This document shows, piece after piece, positions 35,426 through 42,139 of a DNA stretch of 64,000 nucleotides (its first letter is position 1; every line of letters starts with the position of its first letter). The notes below the pieces were generated by a model that was given only the letters and a program-made list of their open reading frames with translations, had not been told where the DNA came from and did not search any database. Source of the DNA: UBA1731 sp964440985 (GTDB lineage Bacteria; Verrucomicrobiota; Kiritimatiellia; RFP12; UBA1067). The DNA lies in assembly GCA_964440985.1 (NCBI GenBank), contig CAYTWE010000002.1, positions 21,269-85,268 on the forward strand, read 5' to 3'. A program made the position numbers and the translations under genes.

Positions 35426-36830
35426 GCGAGCAGGGGCCGTTCACGCATCCGCCGGGGCAGGCCATGACTTCAAGGAAATTCACGCCCGTCCTGCCGGTGG
35501 CGTGCAGCTTGAGCACACCGCACGTCTTCCGGTCGATTCCGTTGACCTGCTGGGAATTCAGCTTGAATCCCGGGATCTTCGCCGCAGCCTCCGCAAGCAC
35601 CGCCTCGGTGACGCCGCAGCTGCGGGCGTAGTTCCGCGCCGTGCTGTGCGCCGGACGCTCAAGCTTGTGCGGTTCGCAGGCGAGGATGTCGATCCTGCGT
35701 CCCGCAAGAAGCGCACCAAGCTCCTCAAACGAAAGCACATAATCTACCGCCTTGCGACGCGCCTCGCTGCGTTTTGCGACGCACGGGCCTACGAACACGG
35801 TCTTTGCCGACGGATCGCGCTGCTTGACTATCTCGCGGGCGAACACCATCGGGCTTGGCGTAAGCGAAACATGGTCTATGAAGTCTGGGAAATGCTTTGC
35901 AACGAGATTCACGTAGGCGGGGCAGCAGGATGTCGTCATCAGCGACTTCGGATCCTTCTCCATCCGCTCTATGAACTCCGCCGTCTCGTGCGCAGTGGTC
36001 ATCTCAGCGCCGAGAGCCACCTCCATGACATCAGAGAAGCCGGCCTTGGCGCAGGCCGCAAGAAGCTGCTCGATCGTTCCAGGGAACTGCCTGTCCGCCG
36101 CCGGCGCAACCATGGCCACAAGCCTTTCGCCGCGTTTCATCGCAAGCAGCACCTCAAGAAGCTGCGACCGCTCCATGACGGCGCTGAACGGACATGCGTT
36201 GAAGCACTTGCCGCAGTATATGCACTTCTTGAAATCTATCTCCGCAACGCCTCTCGCGTTCTTGCGTATCGCGCCTACGGGACACGACTCCTCGCACGGC
36301 ACCGTGGTCTTGACGATGGCATGGTACGGGCATACCGTGATGCAACGTCCGCACTTCACGCACTTCGCGGGATCAATCACCGACTGCCCGTTCACGACCG
36401 AGATGGCCCCCTTCGGGCAGCTGTATACACACGGACGCGCAAAGCATCCACGGCAGTTCGACGTGGAGACGACCTTCGAATCCGGACATCCAGAGCAGGC
36501 CGGACCGCACACTGAAAGAGGCGAAAAGCGGTTCGGGGACTCCTTAAACGGATCCTCGCCGCGTTCTATCATCGACACGAGCCGATCCAGGTATTCCGCA
36601 AGCGTCATCGCCTCGTCCGATTCATCCTCCGTGGAGAAGCCAAGAAGAGCCATGAGACGGTACTTGAGAACCGCCCTGTCGTGATACAGGCAGCATCTCG
36701 ACGATTCCGTGCCCTTAGGGCGAAGCTTGATCGGTATGCGATCGATCTCGCTGCGGAGTTCGCCGGAGTCGAAAGCGCGCACGAGCCTGATCATCAGCTC
36801 GCGCCGGATGTACATTGCGCCGTTCAGCAT
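35415..36830 (-). CDS. [FeFe] hydrogenase with multiple Fe-S clusters (group B-like)
   Basis: Catalytic H-cluster protein, 471 residues. H-cluster motifs are TSCCPAY (residues about 300-306; the first Cys is the proton-transfer residue), GPCVAKRSE (about 348-356) and EVMACPGGCVNGP near the C-terminus. The N-terminal half has a Cys-rich CGPACSGC...CRGC...C stretch and two further 4Fe-4S motifs (CVKCGRCITVCP and CIYCGKCFNACP) plus an extra CEESCP. No small-subunit-like tail follows. It probably evolves or consumes H2 with ferredoxin. Start at 36830 has GGAGG 10 bp upstream. The active-site Met of the usual MPC motif is Gly. Fifth and last gene of the locus. Confidence 0.88.
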   Translation of the reverse strand: MLNGAMYIRRELMIRLVRAFDSGELRSEIDRIPIKLRPKGTESSRCCLYHDRAVLKYRLMALLGFSTEDESDEAMTLAEYLDRLVSMIERGEDPFKESPNRFSPLSVCGPACSGCPDSKVVSTSNCRGCFARPCVYSCPKGAISVVNGQSVIDPAKCVKCGRCITVCPYHAIVKTTVPCEESCPVGAIRKNARGVAEIDFKKCIYCGKCFNACPFSAVMERSQLLEVLLAMKRGERLVAMVAPAADRQFPGTIEQLLAACAKAGFSDVMEVALGAEMTTAHETAEFIERMEKDPKSLMTTSCCPAYVNLVAKHFPDFIDHVSLTPSPMVFAREIVKQRDPSAKTVFVGPCVAKRSEARRKAVDYVLSFEELGALLAGRRIDILACEPHKLERPAHSTARNYARSCGVTEAVLAEAAAKIPGFKLNSQQVNGIDRKTCGVLKLHATGRTGVNFLEVMACPGGCVNGPCSLTK

Positions 36831-36832
36831 GG

Positions 36833-37096
36833 TCAGCAAACCTCCGATGCAAGTTCAACGATGCGGGCAATCACCTTTTCAGGCGATGCCTTGCCCATTA
36901 CCTCAGAGCCGTTGAAACGCACGAACGGCGCCCCTTCAAGGTTCTCGCGCTCGCATAGGTCAAGACACGGACGCGCCTCGATTGCGACCTTGTCCTTGAC
37001 GCTCTCCGGCAACTGCGCCTCTATGTCCATCAGAGTGGCTGCGCCGAGCAGATAGCAGGCCGTTCCGCAGCATATCTCAACTTTAACCTTTTCCAT
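36833..37096 (-). CDS. Thioredoxin-like [2Fe-2S] ferredoxin, second copy
   Basis: 87 residues. Four Cys in the NuoE-like pattern C-x4-C (CCGTAC near residue 10) and C-x3-C (RPCLDLC near 44-48), with a thioredoxin-like alpha/beta order. Such small proteins donate or accept electrons for [FeFe] hydrogenases or complex I. Its stop is three bases from the hydrogenase ATG. It is followed directly by the group-B-like hydrogenase, its likely partner. Confidence 0.8.
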   Translation of the reverse strand: MEKVKVEICCGTACYLLGAATLMDIEAQLPESVKDKVAIEARPCLDLCERENLEGAPFVRFNGSEVMGKASPEKVIARIVELASEVC

Positions 37097-37146
37097 CGTT
37101 GCACCTTTCAGATTGAGTTCGGATTTGTCGCCCAGTTGCGTTGTCG

Positions 37147-38334
37147 TCAGTAGAAATTAAGCGTGACGTCCTTGCGGTACGTCTTCTCCAGCACCGCCGC
37201 CATGCGGCGTATCACCGAGCGGCGAAGCTCCAGATCCTGCGGGAGGTTGGGATCCTGGTGGCAGTCGTTGACCTTCGTCCCGATGATGAACTCGATGCGG
37301 TCGTGGCTCATCATGCGTTCGAGGATTGCGCGGGCGGCGGCGGGTTCGTTCGCCGGCGGACGACGCTGCTCAAGCGCCGAAAGAACCCGGTCGAGCGTGA
37401 GGATGCCCTCCGTTGCGATGCCAATCCCCCTCACCGTGCCGACCGGCGGCAATCCGCCGGCGTTGCGCATTGCGGACAGCGGAATGCTGATGGTGGTGCC
37501 AAGCTCCCGCTCGATTATGTTGGCCGATGTGCCACCGCATATCACGGTGTGTTCGGGACCGAGCAGAGCCTGATGCGCGTACTCGGTGTCGTGTTCGCGG
37601 TGGAACGGCGGCCCGGTGAGCACACGCATCACGCGGGGATGCCTCAAATACACTACAAGACAGCTTATGTCATCCTTGCAGAACCCCGGCGTTATCGCCC
37701 TCGCCTCTGCCGCAATCGCGGCGGAAAGGTCGCGGGCGGATATCTCCGGATCGGCGGCAATCCGTTCACGGGCGAAGCTCAGCACCCCTGAACGCCGCCA
37801 GCCGAACTTCATGTCCTTGCGCTGTCCAAGCCCGGCCTGCGTCACGCCGTCGGAACACATCACGATGCGGTCTCCTGCGCGGAAATCGACTTCGCACTCG
37901 CGCATATCGCGATCCGGCCAATGCTGGCTCGCAAGCCGATCCTCCTTCAGTGGCTGCACCTCCTCCGTGCCTCTGAGGTGTATGTACCCCGGATTGCCCA
38001 TTTCGACAATCCTGGCGCGGCCGCCGAGACGGAAATCGAAGAGCGAGAACGTTGCGTAGCTGATCTTCCTGACTTCGCACACCGGAAGGGAGTCCATTAT
38101 TATTTCGACCGCCTCCAGCGTAGGCAGATTGGACTTCAGGAAGTTTATCGCCATCGTAGTGGTCATGGTGGCGAGGACGTTCGCCTTGACGCCCGACCCA
38201 AGGCCGTCGGAGAGCGCCGCGATGTGGCGGTTCTCGCGCTCGACCGCAAGGAAGCGCACATCGTCACCGCAGGCCGCCTGCCCGGTCTTGGTGTACTGCG
38301 CGTACTCCATCTCTATGAAGAGGTCTTCAGCCAT
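37147..38334 (-). CDS. SpoIIE/PP2C-type Ser/Thr phosphatase of the hydrogenase locus
   Basis: 395 residues. The PP2C-like domain (about 1-235) shows ALSDGLGSG (metal Asp near 43), GDRIVMCSDGVTQ (about 155-167) and KDDISCLVVYLR at its end. A C-terminal region of about 160 residues (GGTSANIIERELG, TEGILTLDRVL, KVNDCHQDPNLP) is also seen in phosphatases beside sensory hydrogenases in other anaerobes, as I recall. The start codon directly abuts the sensory hydrogenase stop. It could transmit the hydrogenase signal by dephosphorylating a target such as an anti-sigma factor antagonist or kinase substrate; no such partner is adjacent. Confidence 0.88.
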   Translation of the reverse strand: MAEDLFIEMEYAQYTKTGQAACGDDVRFLAVERENRHIAALSDGLGSGVKANVLATMTTTMAINFLKSNLPTLEAVEIIMDSLPVCEVRKISYATFSLFDFRLGGRARIVEMGNPGYIHLRGTEEVQPLKEDRLASQHWPDRDMRECEVDFRAGDRIVMCSDGVTQAGLGQRKDMKFGWRRSGVLSFARERIAADPEISARDLSAAIAAEARAITPGFCKDDISCLVVYLRHPRVMRVLTGPPFHREHDTEYAHQALLGPEHTVICGGTSANIIERELGTTISIPLSAMRNAGGLPPVGTVRGIGIATEGILTLDRVLSALEQRRPPANEPAAARAILERMMSHDRIEFIIGTKVNDCHQDPNLPQDLELRRSVIRRMAAVLEKTYRKDVTLNFY

Positions 38335-40080
38335 CTATCCGTTCAGGTAACTGTCGCTGTTTCCGCCGTTGAGACGCCGCCCCTGCGTATCGCTCTCGTA
38401 TGCGCCGGCGATCTCGTTCAGCATGATCTCCGTCTCGGCGATGTGTTCGCCGAAAAGACGCGCCACCTGCTGCACGGTGTAGACGTTCTTCTTGATGACT
38501 TCGCGGGCCTTCGACGCTATCTGCTCACGGTGGAGTTCGTTTCCGGTCACATCCTGTATGACGGCACCGGCCGACTCGCCCTTCGCAATCGAAAACACGG
38601 ATATGTTGACGAGCCGTCCTCTGAGCGGCTGGCGGAACTTCTCGATTTCGCTACCGTGCTCAAGCGCACCCGCAAACAAATCAGAGAACTCAGGGAGACA
38701 TGAGTCGCACGGCAGACCGCCAAGCCCGCCGAGCGCATCGTACTCCACAGTGGCATCCACGAGCTCGGCGAATATCCTGTTGCACTCCAGTATGCGCCCC
38801 GCTCCGTCAACGAGTACGACACCGGCTGGAATGTACTTGATGAGGGCGTTGGACGTTCTCTCGAAGTTCCGCTTCAGGAACGTGTGGCACATGGCCTCCT
38901 CGGCTTTGCCGGCGATGAGTGCGCGCGCGAACTCACGGCACGTTGAGTATCCGCAGGCGCCGCAGTTGTGTTCGTCCGCCTTCGTGGTCTTGCCCACACG
39001 CGCAAGCGCGGCGGCCATCGTGGCTTCGTCGGGCGTATCGACCTTGACGGGATCCGCCGGATAGTTCGCGCCTCCGCAATGGGTGAAGCATCGCGTCCCT
39101 GACGGCCTTATCGGAGAGATCGCGTCGGTCCGCAGAAGCACATCGAGAGTTCCGCCCGCGTCCGGACGCATCGCGGGGCCGTTAACGCACCCGCCATGGC
39201 AGGCCAGAGCCTCGATGAAGATCGGGCGGGCATCCGTCTCCGGCGGAGGCGGCGGAACTGAAAGCAGACGGTGCAGGTTGTCGAGACCGGAGATGGAGAC
39301 GTAGCGCACCTTGTCGGTTCCGTCGCGGATCGTGTCGTTCATTCCGCCTTCGACGCAGTAGAAGCGCCCCTCTTCAGCCGGGCCAAGTTCAAGTTCCGCC
39401 TCTTCACCGTCCGCCGAAATGTCTATGCCCTGCTCAATGAGGAACTGCTCAAGAGCCGGGAACACCACCGCAAGCGCAAGCTGGTCGGGATGGCGGTCTG
39501 CCTCGCTCTTCTTTGCGGCGCATGGACCGAAGAACACGACCTTTATGTCCTCGCCGAGCTTCTCCCTCAAAAGCCTCACGTGTGCGCGCACGGGGGACGG
39601 AAGCGGCGATATGTACCGCGCCCACTGCGGCATGTACTTTCTGATGAAGTCTACGCAGGCGGGACACGCACTTGAAATCATGACAGATGTGCGAGGCGCC
39701 ACTTCGTAGAGCTTTGTGACGTGCGCACTGACGGACTCCGCACCGTGCGCCGTCTCCGAAACGCCCGCGAACCCGACGGACTTGAGTGCGGCGGCGAGCC
39801 GTCCGATGGAGACGCCCTTGAAGTATCCCGCAAAGCTCGGAGCGACAGATGCGTACACCCTCGCGCCGGAAGTCAGGAGCTGGCGGAGGCGCGGCAGGTC
39901 TATGCGCACCTTCTTCGCGTGGGACGGACACACCTTCACGCATTCGCCGCAGGCGACGCAGGCATCCGGTATCACGCTGGCCTTCCCGCCTACTATGCGG
40001 ATGGCCTTGACGTGACAGTGCCGGACGCACTTGTAGCAGTCCTGGCACACATTTTCGATTGTGTAGACTGGCCCGTTCAT
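38335..40080 (-). CDS. hydS: Sensory [FeFe] hydrogenase with PAS domain (HydS-like, group C)
   Basis: 581 residues. Two N-terminal 4Fe-4S motifs (CQDCYKC from 12, CVACGEC from 41) precede an H-cluster domain: SSACPAC (L1; Ala138 replaces the proton-transfer Cys, cluster Cys139), GPCAAKKSE (L2, Cys187) and ALACHGGCVNGP (L3, Cys294 and Cys298). A 4Fe-4S domain follows (HNCGACGYSTC, 372-381, with Cys398), then a PAS domain (about 405-520) and a short helical tail without a kinase. Loss of the proton-transfer Cys and the PAS domain are hallmarks of sensory hydrogenases that bind H2 with little turnover. Its ATG overlaps the ferredoxin stop (ATGA). The phosphatase abuts its end. Confidence 0.9.
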   Translation of the reverse strand: MNGPVYTIENVCQDCYKCVRHCHVKAIRIVGGKASVIPDACVACGECVKVCPSHAKKVRIDLPRLRQLLTSGARVYASVAPSFAGYFKGVSIGRLAAALKSVGFAGVSETAHGAESVSAHVTKLYEVAPRTSVMISSACPACVDFIRKYMPQWARYISPLPSPVRAHVRLLREKLGEDIKVVFFGPCAAKKSEADRHPDQLALAVVFPALEQFLIEQGIDISADGEEAELELGPAEEGRFYCVEGGMNDTIRDGTDKVRYVSISGLDNLHRLLSVPPPPPETDARPIFIEALACHGGCVNGPAMRPDAGGTLDVLLRTDAISPIRPSGTRCFTHCGGANYPADPVKVDTPDEATMAAALARVGKTTKADEHNCGACGYSTCREFARALIAGKAEEAMCHTFLKRNFERTSNALIKYIPAGVVLVDGAGRILECNRIFAELVDATVEYDALGGLGGLPCDSCLPEFSDLFAGALEHGSEIEKFRQPLRGRLVNISVFSIAKGESAGAVIQDVTGNELHREQIASKAREVIKKNVYTVQQVARLFGEHIAETEIMLNEIAGAYESDTQGRRLNGGNSDSYLNG

Positions 40081-40352
40081 TTGAACAGCGACTCCAGTAT
40101 GTCCCTCATCACCCCGTTGTCGACGTTGGTGTAGGTCTTTCCGTTTGCGATCACGACGGGGCCGTTCGGACAGTTCCCCGTGCAGAGGCTGCCAGAAAGT
40201 TCACAGTCCACCTCGTCGCGAAGTCCACGCTCCTCAAGGTAGCTCTCGCAGTACTCAAGGTTCTTCTCGTTCCCCCTGGCAAAGCACGAGCTTCCCATGC
40301 AGATCACGATCTTCGGCTTCACACCGGCGTCAGTTGTTGCGTTTGGTTGCAT
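40077..40352 (-). CDS. Thioredoxin-like [2Fe-2S] ferredoxin, first copy
   Basis: 91 residues. The NuoE-like cluster motifs CMGSSC (C-x4-C, near 18-23) and CTGNC (C-x3-C, near 57-61) are complete. First gene of the operon, coupled to hydS by a 4-bp overlap. It probably moves electrons to or from the sensory hydrogenase. The ATG at 40352 has no ribosome-binding site and starts 9 bp after a -10-like hexamer. Confidence 0.82.
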   Translation of the reverse strand: MQPNATTDAGVKPKIVICMGSSCFARGNEKNLEYCESYLEERGLRDEVDCELSGSLCTGNCPNGPVVIANGKTYTNVDNGVMRDILESLFK

Positions 40353-40361
40353 TTGTCCGCT

Positions 40362-40390
40362 ATTGTCTCAAATCCCGCACAGAAAGGCAA
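40362..40390 (-). promoter_or_regulatory. Promoter of the hydrogenase operon, nearly leaderless
   Basis: Minus strand: TTGCCT (40385-40390), 17-bp spacer, GACAAT (40362-40367) preceded by TGA. The ATG at 40352 is 9 bp after the hexamer. The -10 is imperfect (4 of 6), so confidence is moderate. Confidence 0.5.
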
Positions 40391-40513
40391 GCACCAATCA
40401 TGTCCCTGCAAATGGCAATATCCAATGGGTCGGCAAAAGAGAGGAAGGCCGAGGGATCGACAATCAGAAAGGCGCCGTTCACCAAAAAAAAACAACAACG
40501 TGTGCCGCTGCCG

Positions 40514-41785
40514 TCATTTGACGACACTTGCGATTTCTCCGTCGAAAAGGCGCGTCACCAGCCCATCGCCCGGACGCACGTCGCGTACGCTTCGCACAAT
40601 GCGTCCTGCGCCGTCAATTGTCAGGGAATACCCACGCTTGAGCGGATTGCCGGGATCGAGCAGGGCAAGCTTCGCCTGCTCGGCGGCAAGACGCTGTCCT
40701 GCCGCCGCAACGGCGGCGTTCATGGAGGATGCAAGCCGCTGATCCGCCTGAACGATGCGCGACTCGGATCTGAGCAGCGCCTCTTTGAGCGATGGGATGA
40801 GCCGACGGGAAAGGATGTCTATGCGGTTGCCTGTGCGTACGGAACAATCCTTGAGTGCGGCGGCAAGACGCATCGACAGATGATCCATCCTCTGCGCGAG
40901 CGTTTCACCCATGTGCAGCGGCGCACGTCTGAGGCGCGAAGCCAGATCCTCAACCTGCTTGAGAAGTTTCATCTTGTCCGGCACCGCAATCTCCGCAGCA
41001 ATCGACGGCGTTCCGGCGCGAACGTCGGCGGCAAAGTCGCACAGCGTGAAATCCGTCTCATGTCCCACTGCGCTGACTGTCGGTATGCGCGAGGCTGACA
41101 CCGCACGCACGACGCACTCTTCGTTGAACGGCCACAGATCCTCTATCGAACCGCCGCCGCGTCCCACTATCAGCAAATCCGGAACCCAGACAGACGAGCG
41201 GTTGAAGAACTCAATGCCCTCAACTATCTCCTCCTTCGCACCTGCCCCCTGCACCTTTACGGGATAGAGCCTTATCTCGACATTCGGAAAGCGCCGCGTA
41301 AGCACAGTGCACATGTCGTGTATGACAGCCCCGGCGGGCGACGTCACAATGGCAATCCTGTGCGGAAGAAACGGCAGCCGACGTTTGCGCGAACGGTCGA
41401 ACAGCCCCTCCTTCTCCAACCGCTCCTTCAACTCGTTGAACTTTGCCATCAAATCGCCCTCGCCGGCAATCTTTGCGGCCAGGACAACCAGCTGGTAGGT
41501 GCCGCGCGGCGCATAGACGTCAAGCCTGCCGTAGAGACAGACCTTTGCACCATCCTTGAGCCGCGACGCCGCCCTGCAACGTTCAATCGAACTGGCGAAC
41601 ATCACGCAGGAGATCTGCGCCTCGGCGTCCTTGAGCGTGAAGTACGCATGGCCGCTTGCGTAAAGTTTCCAGCCCGATATCTCGCCCTCAACGTATATCT
41701 TGTCAAATGGCTTGAAAAGCCCTTTTATGACGGCCGTAAGCTCGCTTACTCCGTATATCTTCCTGATGTCTGATCCTTCCGGCAT
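40514..41785 (-). CDS. xseA: Exodeoxyribonuclease VII large subunit
   Basis: Single-strand DNA exonuclease subunit. The OB-fold N-terminus (VEGEISGWKLYASGHAYFTLKD), the catalytic-domain motifs AIVTSPAGAVIHD and VGRGGGSIEDLWPFNEE, and GHETDFTL are all present, followed by long coiled-coil-like helices (about 265-390) and the C-terminal LKRGYSL. It has 423 residues from the ATG at 41785. A TTG eight codons upstream (41809) has GGGAGG at usable spacing and is an alternative start. The small subunit xseB is not in the window. Confidence 0.92.
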   Translation of the reverse strand: MPEGSDIRKIYGVSELTAVIKGLFKPFDKIYVEGEISGWKLYASGHAYFTLKDAEAQISCVMFASSIERCRAASRLKDGAKVCLYGRLDVYAPRGTYQLVVLAAKIAGEGDLMAKFNELKERLEKEGLFDRSRKRRLPFLPHRIAIVTSPAGAVIHDMCTVLTRRFPNVEIRLYPVKVQGAGAKEEIVEGIEFFNRSSVWVPDLLIVGRGGGSIEDLWPFNEECVVRAVSASRIPTVSAVGHETDFTLCDFAADVRAGTPSIAAEIAVPDKMKLLKQVEDLASRLRRAPLHMGETLAQRMDHLSMRLAAALKDCSVRTGNRIDILSRRLIPSLKEALLRSESRIVQADQRLASSMNAAVAAAGQRLAAEQAKLALLDPGNPLKRGYSLTIDGAGRIVRSVRDVRPGDGLVTRLFDGEIASVVK

Positions 41786-41864
41786 ATCAATCAGCGGCCG
41801 CAGACGCAATAAGTCATGCCTCCCTGCGTCGCGACACCCCTTTCGCAGTTATCCAAATGCCTTG

Positions 41865-41873
41865 ATTATACCA
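41865..41873 (-). promoter_or_regulatory. Extended -10 promoter of xseA
   Basis: Minus strand TGGTATAAT (hexamer 41865-41870). It lies back-to-back with the tRNA promoter, about 80 bp upstream of xseA. Confidence 0.55.
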
Positions 41874-41880
41874 AAACCCA

Positions 41881-41909
41881 TTGACTTGGATTGCCGGATA
41901 TTGTATAGT
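41881..41909 (+). promoter_or_regulatory. Promoter of tRNA-Arg
   Basis: TTGACT (41881-41886), exact 17-bp spacer, TATAGT (41904-41909). One of the best sigma70 matches in the window. The tRNA starts 72 bp downstream, so a 5' leader would be trimmed. Confidence 0.7.
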
Positions 41910-41981
41910 ACGCCCCTGTTTTTTCCGCTCGGCGGCATAGGCTTGCTTCATGATGACGCACCTGCCCGCTGCGAATGGATT

Positions 41982-42058
41982 GCGACTGTAGCTCAATTGG
42001 ATAGAGCGTTGGCCTCCGAAGCCGAAGGTTGCTGGTTCGATCCCAGTCAGTCGCACCA
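41982..42058 (+). tRNA. tRNA-Arg (anticodon CCG)
   Basis: 77 nt with encoded CCA. The acceptor stem GCGACTG pairs with CAGTCGC. The anticodon stem TTGGC/GCCGA (one G-T pair) encloses loop CTCCGAA, giving anticodon CCG, which reads CGG. D arm (GCTC...GAGC) and T arm (GCTGG TTCGATC CCAGT) are normal. No integrated element or duplicated 3' end is seen beside it. Confidence 0.97.
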
Positions 42059-42139
42059 ATCACGATTCCATGTCGGCAGGACGCATTGCATCGGCTTGAA
42101 GCGCCTTTGAACGCAATGTTCGCACCCGTACCGCAAGAT

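Noticed and set aside
40470..40535. Possible terminator after xseA
   Set aside because: A 5-bp hairpin at the stop codon (CGTCA/TGACG) is followed by a T-rich run only about 20 bases later, so it does not fit an intrinsic terminator.
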